A stretch of 36,767 bases of DNA from Bryobacterales bacterium (GTDB lineage Bacteria > Acidobacteriota > Terriglobia > Bryobacterales > Bryobacteraceae): assembly GCA_020851655.1 (NCBI GenBank), contig JADZCI010000251.1, positions 1 to 36,767 on the forward strand, read 5' to 3'. Shown here piece after piece: positions 17,906 to 26,809 of the stretch; position 1 is the stretch's first letter, and each line of letters opens with the position of its first letter. A program made the translations under genes and the position numbers. Under the pieces are notes generated by a model. The model had not been told where the DNA came from, did no database searches, and worked only from the letters and a program-made list of their open reading frames with translations.

Positions 17906-18862
17906 TCAATACCCCTTCTGCTTGTCCACGATGTTCATCAGCGGCTGGCCCTGTGTGAACCGTTCGAAGTTGTCGAGGAACATCTGCATCTGGTCCTCGA
18001 GCCACGTGCGTGTGTGGTCGGCGCAATGGGGCGACAGCAGCACGTTATCGAGTGAATAGAAGGGATGCCCGGCGGGTAGCGGTTCTTCGTCAAAGACATC
18101 CAGGACCGCGCCGCGGATGCGTCCCCCGGTTAGCGCCTCAACGAGCGCCGCTTCCACAACCACCGGTCCGCGGCCGAGGTTGATCAGCACCGCGGTAGGT
18201 TTCATCTGCTCCAACTCGGCCGCTCCGATGAGACCGCGCGTTTCGGCGGTCAGCGGGGCGCCAATCAGCAGGAAGTCCGATTCCCGCAGCAGTTCGTCCA
18301 ACCGGCCGTGCGTGTACATTACATCCACCAGCGGGTCCGTCCCACCGCTCCTGCGAAGCGCGCCCACTTTCATGCCAAACGCCTTAGCCAGCCGGGCTGC
18401 CGCTTTTCCGATTGCACCGTACCCAACAATCCCCAGCGTTTGTCCGAACAACTCGCCCACATCGTACGGCTCCCAAACGCCGGCGCGCTGGTTGAGCCGC
18501 ATGCGGCGAAGGTCTTTCGAGAAGTACAGCATGCCCGCGATGGCGAACTCGCCCAGCGATCGGGCAAACACGCCCTTGGAGTTGGTCAGCAAAACCGGGC
18601 TGGCGGCGAGTTCCGGAAATAGAAGGGTCTCCAGCCCCGCCGCCAGGCTGTGCACCCAGCGCACGCGCTTCAGCCGCGGCCAAAGTTCCGATAGCAGGTC
18701 ACGATACGTGCCGCCGGTGACGACGATTTCGGCTTCCGGCGCCGCGGACCGAAAAATCTCCGCGTTCTCACCAGCGACGATGTGAGTATCGGCGGGGAGA
18801 CGGTCCAACATTCTCAACGTGCGCAGCGCCGGGTTGCTCAGTACCAATACGGTTAGTGCCAT
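17906..18862 (-). CDS. D-2-hydroxyacid dehydrogenase family protein
   Basis: 318 residues; ATG 18862 has GGAG six bases upstream. The NAD-binding motif TLGIVGYGAIGKAAARLA is at ~145. Catalytic residues are visible: Arg in INLGRGPVV (~232), Glu in DVFDEEPLP (~262) and His in SPHCADHT (~285). The family reversibly reduces 2-oxoacids to D-2-hydroxyacids. Substrate is unclear; glyoxylate/hydroxypyruvate-type members look similar. It is the first gene of the minus-strand operon that continues into the PLP dehydratase with no intergenic base. Confidence 0.88.
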   Translation of the reverse strand: MALTVLVLSNPALRTLRMLDRLPADTHIVAGENAEIFRSAAPEAEIVVTGGTYRDLLSELWPRLKRVRWVHSLAAGLETLLFPELAASPVLLTNSKGVFARSLGEFAIAGMLYFSKDLRRMRLNQRAGVWEPYDVGELFGQTLGIVGYGAIGKAAARLAKAFGMKVGALRRSGGTDPLVDVMYTHGRLDELLRESDFLLIGAPLTAETRGLIGAAELEQMKPTAVLINLGRGPVVVEAALVEALTGGRIRGAVLDVFDEEPLPAGHPFYSLDNVLLSPHCADHTRTWLEDQMQMFLDNFERFTQGQPLMNIVDKQKGY

Positions 18863-18955
18863 GGAAGACTCCAGGTTATGAAATCTTACGCGGCTGCCGC
18901 CCGGTACTTGTCCGGGGCGATATGAGAGAGAACAGTCTTGGCGGGCTGTTCAACG

Positions 18956-18961
18956 TACACT
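18956..18961 (+). promoter_or_regulatory. TACACT -10-like box six bases before GTG 18968
   Basis: The box fits TANNNT, and the spacing would place the transcript start at or next to the start codon. There is no Shine-Dalgarno sequence. The -35 region is weak (TTGGCG only 12 bases away). Confidence 0.35.
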
Positions 18962-18967
18962 AAGAGA

Positions 18968-19654
18968 GTGGAAAGTTATTGCTCCTGCGGCGCGCAACTG
19001 GTCGACGGCGCCCGGTTCTGCCACCGCTGCGGGAAGCCTACGAGTGAAGAGACCATTCCGGAGGCGGTCGAAGTCCAGCCTGCCGAAACTCCGGTTGTTG
19101 CTCCTCCGCCCGCCGCGCCGCCCCCGCCGCAGCCTATCTCGTTTCGCAACATCCTGGCGGTCAGGGTCAGCGTGCTATCGGCGTCGCTGATGTACCTGCT
19201 GACCACGGTTACGGCAATGGCCGTCCAGGTGATCGGGTTGCCGGTGCTGCAATTTCTGGCGATCATCGGCAGCACGATGGTGTCCGGGGGATTCTCGGTG
19301 TACCTCTACCGGCGCAGTACCGGCCAGCCGGTTCCCTCCAACGGCGGCGCGCGGATTGGCTGGATGACGGGCGTGTTTGCCTTTGTGCTTACCACGATCC
19401 TCTTTACACTCGGGGTCCTGTTGCTCTCCGGCGAAGGCGGCTTCACCGCCATGTACAAGCAAAGCCTGGCGTCGATGAAGATGCCCGAGGACGCCATGAA
19501 CCGCGTCAAAGACCTGCTGGAGAACCCTTCGGTGATGGCCGTCTTGATCGTCTTGATCCTGGCGCTACAGTTCATGTTCATGACGCTGCTCAGCGCCCTG
19601 GGCGGGGTGCTGGGCGCACGGTTTTTGAACCAGGGCCGCACACGCTCCAACTGA
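18968..19654 (+). CDS. Zinc-ribbon membrane protein
   Basis: About 228 residues. The N terminus is a zinc ribbon: YCSC, then FCHRCGKP, i.e. CxC and CxxC separated by 13 residues. A Pro/Ala-rich linker (APPPAAPPPPQP) follows, then four hydrophobic segments: VSVLSASLMYLLTTVTAM, VLQFLAIIGSTMVSGGF, TGVFAFVLTTILFTLGVLLL and VMAVLIVLILALQFMFMTLL. The frame is open from TTG 18938; GTG 18968 is preferred because it starts directly before the ribbon and sits six bases after a -10-like box. Function unknown. The layout, cytoplasmic ribbon plus linker plus membrane domain, is common in acidobacterial uncharacterised proteins. It stands alone between divergent and co-directional genes. Confidence 0.78.
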   Translation: MESYCSCGAQLVDGARFCHRCGKPTSEETIPEAVEVQPAETPVVAPPPAAPPPPQPISFRNILAVRVSVLSASLMYLLTTVTAMAVQVIGLPVLQFLAIIGSTMVSGGFSVYLYRRSTGQPVPSNGGARIGWMTGVFAFVLTTILFTLGVLLLSGEGGFTAMYKQSLASMKMPEDAMNRVKDLLENPSVMAVLIVLILALQFMFMTLLSALGGVLGARFLNQGRTRSN

Positions 19655-19666
19655 TCACTGCTGGGT

Positions 19667-19672
19667 TACCCT
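19667..19672 (+). promoter_or_regulatory. TACCCT -10-like box six bases before ATG 19679
   Basis: TANNNT box at leaderless spacing; the six bases between it and the ATG contain no Shine-Dalgarno sequence, and none lies further upstream. The -35 region is not recognisable. Confidence 0.3.
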
Positions 19673-19678
19673 TACCCC

Positions 19679-21424
19679 ATGCGGTCTTCACTGCTTTTTC
19701 TGGCGGCTTGTCTCTGCGCCCACGCGCAGCCGCCGGCCGAACGTCTCGCGCGCTTGTACCAGGATTACTTTGACTTCGGAATGCGCCAGTCGCCGGAGAG
19801 GGCTACCTCGGCGGGCATCAAGACTTACAACTCCCTGTGGTCCGACTACTCGCCGGCCGCGGAGGAGCGGCGCAAACTAGCGCTGTTGGAATTTCAGAAA
19901 GCGGCGCAAGTGGTGGACGCTTCCGGTCTGCCCGAAGCGGACCGGCTCAATCAGCGGCTGTTCCTGTACGAAATCGAGGCCCGGCTTCGGGTAGCGGACA
20001 CGCGTCCCTACCTTTTCTCCATCAACCATTTTGCGGGCCCCCACCTTGCCGTTTCTGAAACCATCCGCCAGATGCCGGCCCGCGACCTGGCCGATTACGA
20101 GGCCATCGTGGCCCGCCTGGAGGCGCTACCAAAATATGCCGAAAGCGTGATTGCCGCCGCCGGAGAGGGGTTGAAGCGCAAAGTGCTGGCGCCAAAGCTC
20201 ACCGCGGAATTGATGGTCCGGCAGCTCGATGCCCAGATGCGCGTCAGCGCGGACGAAACCCCGCTGCTGGCGCCGTTCCGGAATTTCCCCCAGTCGATTC
20301 CGGAAGCAGACCGGGCGCGTCTTCGCGCACGCGCCGAAGCCGCCTACACCGGACGCTTCCAGCCGGCCTGGCGAAAGCTGCGCGAATATGTTTCCAATAC
20401 CTACCTGCCCGCCACCCGCGCCACAATCGGGCTTTCCGAGAACTTCAACGGCGCGGAGATGTATCGCATCTACGTCCGCAACTCGACCACCACCCGGCTG
20501 ACTCCCGCTGAGATTCACGAGACGGGGCTCCGCGAGATGAAGCGCATCCAGGATGAGATGGCCGCCATCCGCAAGGAATTGAACTTCACCGGAAGCGCGG
20601 AAGAATTCGACGCCAAGGTTCTCGGAAGTCCGCGGTTCCGGTTTCACAGTGAAGGGGAAATCCTGGTGCACGGACGCGATATTGCCAAGCGCATCGATCC
20701 CGAGTTGCCGCGGTTGTTCAAGGTGCTGCCCAGGATGCCGTACGGCGTGCGCGCGATTCCGCCGGACCGCGCCCGGACCGCGGCGCCCAACTACCAGCCC
20801 CCGGCGCTCGATGGTTCCCGCGCCGGATTTTTCTATCTCCGCACCGTCGACCCGGAAACACAGTCCAGTTGCTGCATGGCGGCCTTGATCCTGCATGAAG
20901 CGGCGCCGGGGCACCACCTCCAGATAGCCCTTGCGCGCGAGATGCCGAACGTGCCGGCGTTTCGCAGGCTTGGCGGGTACACTGCCTTCACCGAAGGCTG
21001 GGGACTCTACGCCGAGACGCTGGGCGGGGAACTCGGCGTCTACGATACGCCCTACGAACGTTACGGCAAGCTGCAGCAGGAAATCATGCGAGCCGCGCGT
21101 CTCGTCGTTGACACCGGGATTCACACGCTCGGCTGGTCGCGCGAGAAAGCCGTTGAGGCCATGCTGCCCAGCCGAGGCGGCTGGATTACCAGCGACTTTC
21201 TCTCGTCCGAAGTCGATCGCTACATCGCCAACCCCTCGCAAGCGCTCGCCTACAAGATCGGCGGGTTGAAAATCGAAGAGCTGCGGCACAAAGCCGAAGC
21301 CGCGCTCGGCGCCAGGTTTGATGTGCGCGACTTTCACGATGCGGTCCTGCGCAACGGCGCGCTGCCCCTGGATGTCCTCGAGGAGCAGATTGACGCCTAC
21401 ATCGCCGCCGCCGGCCAACGTTAG
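19679..21424 (+). CDS. DUF885 family zinc metallopeptidase, exported
   Basis: 581 residues with a signal peptide (MRSSLLFLAACLCAHA). The DUF885 motif ILHEAAPGHHLQIALARE lies at about 403-420 (His406, Glu407, His412, His413), followed by YTAFTEGWGLYAE near 440, which supplies the further zinc-ligand Glu. By family this is a helical, probably periplasmic peptidase common in Acidobacteriota. It belongs with the neighbouring prolyl oligopeptidase in peptide breakdown. Its TAG stop overlaps the TAA stop of the convergent S9 gene within the four bases TTAG. Confidence 0.9.
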   Translation: MRSSLLFLAACLCAHAQPPAERLARLYQDYFDFGMRQSPERATSAGIKTYNSLWSDYSPAAEERRKLALLEFQKAAQVVDASGLPEADRLNQRLFLYEIEARLRVADTRPYLFSINHFAGPHLAVSETIRQMPARDLADYEAIVARLEALPKYAESVIAAAGEGLKRKVLAPKLTAELMVRQLDAQMRVSADETPLLAPFRNFPQSIPEADRARLRARAEAAYTGRFQPAWRKLREYVSNTYLPATRATIGLSENFNGAEMYRIYVRNSTTTRLTPAEIHETGLREMKRIQDEMAAIRKELNFTGSAEEFDAKVLGSPRFRFHSEGEILVHGRDIAKRIDPELPRLFKVLPRMPYGVRAIPPDRARTAAPNYQPPALDGSRAGFFYLRTVDPETQSSCCMAALILHEAAPGHHLQIALAREMPNVPAFRRLGGYTAFTEGWGLYAETLGGELGVYDTPYERYGKLQQEIMRAARLVVDTGIHTLGWSREKAVEAMLPSRGGWITSDFLSSEVDRYIANPSQALAYKIGGLKIEELRHKAEAALGARFDVRDFHDAVLRNGALPLDVLEEQIDAYIAAAGQR

Positions 21425-23544
21425 CGGTAGGCCACACCCAACTGGTCCATGATGAAGGCGAATGTATCGGTGAGTTCTTGAATTCGCGAGTCAAGCCGCG
21501 TGCCGGCGCCGTGCCCCGAGTCGGCGTCGATTCGCAGGAACACAGGCAGCCCGGATTGTGACGCCGCTTGCAAACGCGCCGTCATCTTCCGGGAGTGCAT
21601 CGGATCAACTCGCGGATCGTTCTCACCGGTCATGAACAACACGGCTGGGTACTTCACTCCGTTCTTCACGTGGTGGTACGGAGAGTAAGCGTACAGAGCT
21701 CGAAACTGGTCCGCCTCTTTGACGGTTCCGTATTCCACCGTGTTGAACTCGCCGTTGGGCGTCAGTTCGACGCGCAGCATATCGTAGATTCCCACCCGGG
21801 CGACCACGGCGCGGCAAAGTTCCGGATGCTGGGTCAGCGCCGCGCCCATCAGCAACCCGCCGTTGCTGCCGCCCTGAATCGCCAGGCGTCCGGGCGCAGT
21901 GTATCCGGCGCTCACCAGGCGCCGCATGGCCGCGGCGAAGTCGTCAAAAACTTTCTGTTTCCGCGTCAACCTGCCCTGCTCGTGCCATTGCTCGCCGAAT
22001 TCGCCGCCACCCCGAAGATTGGCGATGGCGAACACGAAGCCCTGGTCGAACAGCACCCGCTGTATCGGGCTGTACCCCGGCGAAAGGCTGAGGCCGAATC
22101 CCCCGTATCCCGTCAGAAGCGCGGGGTTGCTTCCATCCAATTTGATCCCCTTGCGGCGGAAGACGGTCAGCGGCACTTTGGTTCCGTCACGGGATACCGC
22201 CGTCTCCCGCACCGCTTCGATGTCCGAGAAATCGGCGCCGGGCTTGCTGCTCAGCGATAGCGTCAACGTCTCGCCGGACTGGGGCGAATACAGCCGCCAC
22301 TGGCGCGGCGTGAGGTAAGACACATTGGAGAACACCAGGCCGCCCGAGGAGGTTGGCGTCAACCCGTCCACGGAGGAAACCGGTAACTGCTCTGGAGCGT
22401 TCTGGCGCTTGCCGCCGGAGGAGAACACACGCAGTTCCTGTGGCCCTCCGGTCTGATAGACCGCGTAGATTTTTCCGTTCGCGGCGGCAAGCGGCGAGCG
22501 TCCGAAAAAGTTGGTTTCGAGCGAGCCTTCACTTTCTGGAACGACCACCCGCGCTTCGCTGGCATCCGTGCGGAAGCGGACAATCTTGCCTCGGGGAGCA
22601 CCCTTGCGGGAGATCGCGACAATGTCACCTTCAGGCGCCAGGACCGCCTGCACGATGCGGTCCGTGTAGCGCGCCACCTCGCGCCATTCGCCTTTCTCCG
22701 ATCTCAAAAAATGCCGGAACTCCCCGCTGTCTCCGTTTTGCATCGATGCCAGCACTCGCCCGCCGCTGGCGCAGGCAACCCGGAATTCCGCGATGCGGGG
22801 CGCATCTTTGCCGGTCTCACACCTGTCTTCGGAAACCGGAGAGCCCAGGCGGTGATACCAAATCTGCTGGTAGAAGTTCAGGTCGGCGCCGGTACGTTCG
22901 CCGGCGCGGGGGTAGCGTGTGTAATAGAAGCCCTTCGAGTCTGGCGTCCACGCCATGTCGCCCCCAGCCGTGCCACCATTCACACGCTCGACAACTTCCC
23001 CCGCGGCTTTGCCGCTGGAGGCGTCAACGACGTGCAGGTCGCCGCTTTCCGAGCCCGCTTTCGACATGGACACCGCAATCCACCGGGCGTCGGGCGACAC
23101 CCGGAACCAATCGATGGTCATGAGGTTCCGCGCATCCATGGCGGCGGGGTCGACCAGCACTTTCTCCACGCGCGTCTCGCCCGGACCGTCCAGCGTCACG
23201 AGAAAAGGCTGCTGCTTGGCCGGGTCGCGTTTCAAAGCGAACCAGCGTCCCTTCACTTCATCGAGACTGTCGTAGGAGACCGCCGCTTGATCGATGATGC
23301 CGCGAATCTGCTGGCGCAGCTTTTTTGCAAACGGAATCGCGTCCAGGTATGCGCGGGTCACACGGTTCTGGCCCTGAGCCCATGCTTTGACCTCGGCGCT
23401 GCTTCCGTCCTCCAGCCAGCGGTAGTCGTCGGTGACTGCGACACCGTGATAATGGTCAACGGCGGGGCGGCGCGCCGCCACCGGAGGACCTGCGGTCTGG
23501 AACGCCAGGCTCGAGCTGAACACAATCATCGCGCTGATCCTCAT
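21421..23544 (-). CDS. Prolyl oligopeptidase (S9A family), exported
   Basis: 707 residues. A signal-like N terminus (MRISAMIVFSSSLAF) is followed by VDHYHGVAVTDDYRWLED, the conserved S9A opening. A seven-bladed propeller spans about 80-430. The hydrolase domain carries Ser560 (IQGGSNGGLLMG), Asp643 (TGENDPRVDPMHS) and His678 (DSGHGAGT). It cuts short proline-containing peptides. ATG 23544 overlaps the stop of the EamA transporter gene by four bases, so the two are translationally coupled; the transporter might export or import amino acids related to this peptidase, which is inference. Confidence 0.93.
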   Translation of the reverse strand: MRISAMIVFSSSLAFQTAGPPVAARRPAVDHYHGVAVTDDYRWLEDGSSAEVKAWAQGQNRVTRAYLDAIPFAKKLRQQIRGIIDQAAVSYDSLDEVKGRWFALKRDPAKQQPFLVTLDGPGETRVEKVLVDPAAMDARNLMTIDWFRVSPDARWIAVSMSKAGSESGDLHVVDASSGKAAGEVVERVNGGTAGGDMAWTPDSKGFYYTRYPRAGERTGADLNFYQQIWYHRLGSPVSEDRCETGKDAPRIAEFRVACASGGRVLASMQNGDSGEFRHFLRSEKGEWREVARYTDRIVQAVLAPEGDIVAISRKGAPRGKIVRFRTDASEARVVVPESEGSLETNFFGRSPLAAANGKIYAVYQTGGPQELRVFSSGGKRQNAPEQLPVSSVDGLTPTSSGGLVFSNVSYLTPRQWRLYSPQSGETLTLSLSSKPGADFSDIEAVRETAVSRDGTKVPLTVFRRKGIKLDGSNPALLTGYGGFGLSLSPGYSPIQRVLFDQGFVFAIANLRGGGEFGEQWHEQGRLTRKQKVFDDFAAAMRRLVSAGYTAPGRLAIQGGSNGGLLMGAALTQHPELCRAVVARVGIYDMLRVELTPNGEFNTVEYGTVKEADQFRALYAYSPYHHVKNGVKYPAVLFMTGENDPRVDPMHSRKMTARLQAASQSGLPVFLRIDADSGHGAGTRLDSRIQELTDTFAFIMDQLGVAYR

Positions 23545-24437
23545 GTCGCCACCGCCCGCTGCGAGAAGCGCTTCACTAACGCTACGCCGGCGAAGATCAC
23601 GGTCATGGCGATGGCTTCCCGCCCGCCGAAAGGCTCACGATAGACAAGCCACCCCAGAATTACCGCCACCACAGGATTCACGTAATTGTAAATGGAAACC
23701 AGGGCCACAGGCAGACAGTCCATGGCGTAGATAAAGGCGCTGTAGCCGACAATCGATCCGAACAGGACCAGGTAGAGCAGGGCGCCGGCGCCGCGGGGGG
23801 ACCAGCGGACAGGCGCGGCGGTCACCAGCGCCGGAACGATGAACGCCAACCCGGCCGCAAACTGCTGGACGGCGCCGGCAACAATGGGATGCGCCTCCGG
23901 CGGTTCCCTGCGCTGCATCAGCGAGCCGAACGACCATCCAGCGCAACCCACCTGGAGAATGACAAAGCCTTGGAGCGCGGCTTGCGCCGCCGAGGCGTCT
24001 CGCGCGCCGGGCGCAACCAGCAGCGCGGCGCCCAACATGCCGGCGCACATGGCTGCGACCGTCGGACCGTGCAGCCGGGCGCCGCCGGGCAGAATGGCGT
24101 CCAGACCCACCATCCAGAACGGCCCTACGGTGATCATGAGCGCCGCCAGACCGCTGGGAATCAGAAGTTCAGCCAGGACCAGCGCGCCGTTGCCGACTCC
24201 CAGCACCAGCACGCCAAACAGGGCGGTCCGCAACAGCCTGCGCCCGCTGGGCAGTTTGGCCCGCACCAACCAGGCCCCCAGGAGCATGATGCCCCCCGAA
24301 AGCGTGTAGCGGACCGATACCAGCATCATGGGCGGAAACGTTTCCAGCGCCATGCGAATCGCCAGGTATGTAGTGCCCCAGAAGAAGCAAACCGCCGCCA
24401 GAGCCACATAGGCGGCAAAAAGCGGATGTTTCCTCAA
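23541..24437 (-). CDS. EamA/DMT-family transporter
   Basis: 298 residues, about ten membrane helices in two EamA repeats. The opening AAVCFFWGTTYLAIRMALE and the second repeat FGSIVGYSAFIYAMDCLP, then VSIYNYVNPVVAVILGW, are typical of drug/metabolite transporters of the YedA/RhaT-like group. The start is TTG 24437, seven bases after a TACTCT box. It is coupled to the downstream prolyl oligopeptidase by a four-base overlap. The substrate cannot be predicted; amino-acid efflux is common in the family. Confidence 0.9.
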   Translation of the reverse strand: MRKHPLFAAYVALAAVCFFWGTTYLAIRMALETFPPMMLVSVRYTLSGGIMLLGAWLVRAKLPSGRRLLRTALFGVLVLGVGNGALVLAELLIPSGLAALMITVGPFWMVGLDAILPGGARLHGPTVAAMCAGMLGAALLVAPGARDASAAQAALQGFVILQVGCAGWSFGSLMQRREPPEAHPIVAGAVQQFAAGLAFIVPALVTAAPVRWSPRGAGALLYLVLFGSIVGYSAFIYAMDCLPVALVSIYNYVNPVVAVILGWLVYREPFGGREAIAMTVIFAGVALVKRFSQRAVAT

Positions 24438-24444
24438 GACCTTC

Positions 24445-24450
24445 AGAGTA
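24445..24450 (-). promoter_or_regulatory. TACTCT -10-like box seven bases before TTG 24437
   Basis: Minus-strand TANNNT box at leaderless spacing for the EamA transporter gene. It lies back to back with the plus-strand box at 24459, so the two genes would share a very short divergent promoter region. Confidence 0.3.
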
Positions 24451-24458
24451 CCATCCGG

Positions 24459-24464
24459 TAAAAT
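24459..24464 (+). promoter_or_regulatory. TAAAAT -10 box six bases before TTG 24471
   Basis: Five of six bases match TATAAT. The expected transcript start falls on the TTG at 24471, making the earlier GTG at 24465 too close to the box to be used. No Shine-Dalgarno is present. Confidence 0.4.
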
Positions 24465-24470
24465 GTGGGC

Positions 24471-25397
24471 TTGATCGTCACCCTCACGCTGAACCCCGCC
24501 ATTGACCGGAACCTGACCGTCGACCGCCTGGTTTTTGAGGATCGCGCCTACATTCTCGCCACTCGGGAATCGGCCGGCGGGCGGGGCATCAACGCTTCAC
24601 ACGTCATTCAGTCCTTTGGCGGCGAGACTCTGGCCATCGCCACCTGCGGCGGGAAAGGAGGACGCCGGTTGGAGCAGTTTCTCCTTGCGGGCGCCTTCCC
24701 CGTGGAACTCGTGCGCGTAAAGAACGACATTCGCACGAATGTGACGATCGCCGACCGCAAAGGCCTGGCCATCAAGTTAAACGAACTGGGCCCGCCCATC
24801 TCGGCGGCGGAAGTGGCGCGCGTTGAGCGAGCGGTCCGCGCACGCATCAAGGACGTCAAGTGGCTCATGCTCTGCGGCAGCGCGCCCCCCGGGACCCCCG
24901 TCGATTTTTACGCGCGCCTCATCCACTACGCCCGGCAGCTTAACGTCAAGACGCTCCTCGACACGGACGGCGAATGCGTGGCGCCAGCAATCGAAGCGGG
25001 ACCCACGGTGGTCACGCCCAACCACCAGGAAGCCGAACGCCTGCTGAACCGCGCGCTGATCACCGGCACGCATTTTCTCGAAGCTGCCGAACGAATTCGC
25101 GCCATGGGCGCCGAACAGGTGGTGATTTCGCTGGGCGCTCGCGGCGCGGTTGGCACGGCCGGAGCCGGTATGGTCGAAGTGCTGGCTCCAAGGGTCGATA
25201 TCCTGTGTCCCATCGGCGCCGGCGACGCGCTCGCCGCCGCCTTTGTGTGGGCCACGGCCAAAGGGAGCGGCTTTGCCGACGCACTCCGCTGGGGCGTGGC
25301 CGCCGGGACCGCTTCGGCCTGCCTCCCCGGCGTCAGCTTCGCCACGCTCGAGCAGACCCGCGAAGTCCGGCAGAAGGTGGAAGTGCGGTCTCTCTGA
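24471..25397 (+). CDS. PfkB-family sugar-phosphate kinase (1-phosphofructokinase type)
   Basis: About 308 residues. It begins IVTLTLNPAIDRNLTVDRL, the classic opening of 1-phosphofructokinase/tagatose-6-phosphate kinase enzymes, and has GGRGINASHVIQSFGG near 35. The catalytic C-terminal motif PIGAGDALAAAFV (~245) holds the general-base Asp. It phosphorylates a ketohexose phosphate at the expense of ATP; the exact sugar is unknown. TTG 24471 is preferred because it makes the family N terminus and fits the -10 box; GTG 24465 is two codons earlier. No PTS or sugar gene adjoins it. Its stop touches the convergent flavoprotein gene with no base between. Confidence 0.87.
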   Translation: MIVTLTLNPAIDRNLTVDRLVFEDRAYILATRESAGGRGINASHVIQSFGGETLAIATCGGKGGRRLEQFLLAGAFPVELVRVKNDIRTNVTIADRKGLAIKLNELGPPISAAEVARVERAVRARIKDVKWLMLCGSAPPGTPVDFYARLIHYARQLNVKTLLDTDGECVAPAIEAGPTVVTPNHQEAERLLNRALITGTHFLEAAERIRAMGAEQVVISLGARGAVGTAGAGMVEVLAPRVDILCPIGAGDALAAAFVWATAKGSGFADALRWGVAAGTASACLPGVSFATLEQTREVRQKVEVRSL

Positions 25398-26102
25398 CTA
25401 ATCGTACTTCTCGTAGATGATCTGCTTCCGGTCAAAGCCCTTGGCCTTAAGCGTGTCGCGGATGGAATCGACCATCTCTTTGAGGCCGCAGATATAAACA
25501 TCCACGCCCGTGCGTCCGCCCAAGGCCTCGTCAAGGTGCTCTTGGACCCGCCCCGTCCGGCCCCGCCAGTCCGCGCCGGGCCGCGTGATCGTGGGCCAAT
25601 ACCGGAAGCCTTCCCAGTGAGACACCAGTTCCTCGAACTCGGCGCCGTAGACGAGTCCGGCTTCGTACCGCGCGCCGAACAGCAGTAAGACGTCGCTGTT
25701 GCTCGCCTGCACCGGCGGCGAGCCAAGCATCGCGCGGAAAGGCGCAATGCCGGTGCCGGTTGCGACAAACACCGAATCCCGAAACGGAGTTCGCGGGACA
25801 AACATGCCCAGCGGACCTTTCATGTCCACTTCGTCGCCGGGCGCCATCTCGAAAAGGTGCGGGGAAAACTTGCCGTCTTTCACGAGGTTGAGGCACAAAT
25901 CGAACCGGTTGCCGTCCGGTGCTGAAGCGATCGAGTAGGCGCGCGTGATCCGGCGGCCGCCAACCAAACCGGAAAACGAGACAAACTGCCCAGGGAGAAA
26001 CTCCAGCCTGTCGCAGTCAGGCGCTTCAAACACAAAATGACGCACATCAGGACCAATCAACCGCGACTCGACAAGCCTCGCCTTCAAGTTAGAGGTCCCC
26101 AT
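25398..26102 (-). CDS. Ferredoxin-NADP(+) reductase-type flavoprotein
   Basis: 234 residues. The FAD domain has FLPGQFVSFSG and the flavin motif ITRAYSIASAPDG (~58), with LNLVKDGKFSPHLF. The NAD(P) domain has VFVATGTGIAPFRAML (~112) and DVYICGLKEMVDSI (~205), ending in the aromatic YEKYD. There is no 2Fe-2S domain, so it matches stand-alone FNR/phenol-hydroxylase-reductase-like enzymes moving electrons between NAD(P)H and a ferredoxin. ATG 26102 has no clear ribosome site. It follows the Cys-rich protein gene by 26 bases on the same strand and may be co-transcribed. Confidence 0.9.
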   Translation of the reverse strand: MGTSNLKARLVESRLIGPDVRHFVFEAPDCDRLEFLPGQFVSFSGLVGGRRITRAYSIASAPDGNRFDLCLNLVKDGKFSPHLFEMAPGDEVDMKGPLGMFVPRTPFRDSVFVATGTGIAPFRAMLGSPPVQASNSDVLLLFGARYEAGLVYGAEFEELVSHWEGFRYWPTITRPGADWRGRTGRVQEHLDEALGGRTGVDVYICGLKEMVDSIRDTLKAKGFDRKQIIYEKYD

Positions 26103-26128
26103 TCTTGATTGGATGTGCGGCGGGAGAG

Positions 26129-26764
26129 CTAGGCTTCGATGATTGCGCCCTGCGGCCGCCGCGGTTCCGGCGGGACAAGGTTCCCGAGCGAATGGATGAA
26201 GGCCCGGCTACGCCGCCGGCCATTGTTGCGGCTCCGTTCGGCGCGCGCCCAGAAGACCAGCACGCCCAGCACGTCATTGTCGCGAATCGAGTGCACGCCG
26301 CTCTGCTGCGCCAGCGTTTCGCGAAACTTGTCCAGATCCTGCTCAAATCGCATCTGCACGGCCGCCGCCATCGGATTCGCGGGACGGGTTTCGTAAACCA
26401 GCCCTGAATCCCGCGTCTTGTACGTCCGGATCAGCGCGTCCAGCGCGTCGCGCACATCAAAGTCCGAAGCATGGCCGTTCGTCAGAGCCGCGATGAGCAG
26501 CATCTGCCCAGTCGCCATCGCAAGCTCACGATTTCCGGACAGAAACTGTTCGGTCACCCGCACTTCCGGATAGGGCATCTCGCAGTCCGGCGCCGGAATG
26601 CGCTCGTGTTCCCGCGCGGCGATCAGATGCTCACAGTCCAGCGGGCAGTCGATGGTGACTTCGCGTTCGGTGCCGCAGCAGACCGAACAAATGTCGCCGC
26701 CAATGCCGGGACAAAACCGGCGCGGCGCGCGTGTCTCACAGAGTCGGCATTTGGGACGTTCCAC
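26129..26764 (-). CDS. Unrecognised Cys-rich, probably zinc-binding protein
   Basis: About 211 residues from GTG 26764 (MERPKCRLCETRAPRRFCPG); the frame is open to 26830, but that start would overlap the divergent small gene. The first ~45 residues contain CRLC, FCPGIGGDICSVCC and IDCPLDCEHL, nine Cys residues in paired form with a trailing His, strongly suggesting a structural zinc site. The remainder is soluble and helical (DFDVRDALDALIRTYKTRDS) with an Arg-rich stretch near the C terminus. I recall similar hypothetical proteins in Acidobacteriota but no function. A flavoprotein gene lies downstream. Confidence 0.72.
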   Translation of the reverse strand: MERPKCRLCETRAPRRFCPGIGGDICSVCCGTEREVTIDCPLDCEHLIAAREHERIPAPDCEMPYPEVRVTEQFLSGNRELAMATGQMLLIAALTNGHASDFDVRDALDALIRTYKTRDSGLVYETRPANPMAAAVQMRFEQDLDKFRETLAQQSGVHSIRDNDVLGVLVFWARAERSRNNGRRRSRAFIHSLGNLVPPEPRRPQGAIIEA

Positions 26765-26771
26765 GAGCGGC

Positions 26772-26802
26772 TTGACCTGACCAGGAATCTTTATCGTATC
26801 AT
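26772..26802 (+). promoter_or_regulatory. Promoter giving a probable leaderless start at 26810
   Basis: TTGACC (26772-26777), 19 bases, TATCAT (26797-26802), then seven bases to GTG 26810. Both boxes are near consensus, though the spacing is slightly long. No Shine-Dalgarno precedes the GTG. On the minus strand the same stretch contains TACGAT (26798-26793), which could serve the divergent Cys-rich protein gene. Confidence 0.45.
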
Positions 26803-26809
26803 CCGATGC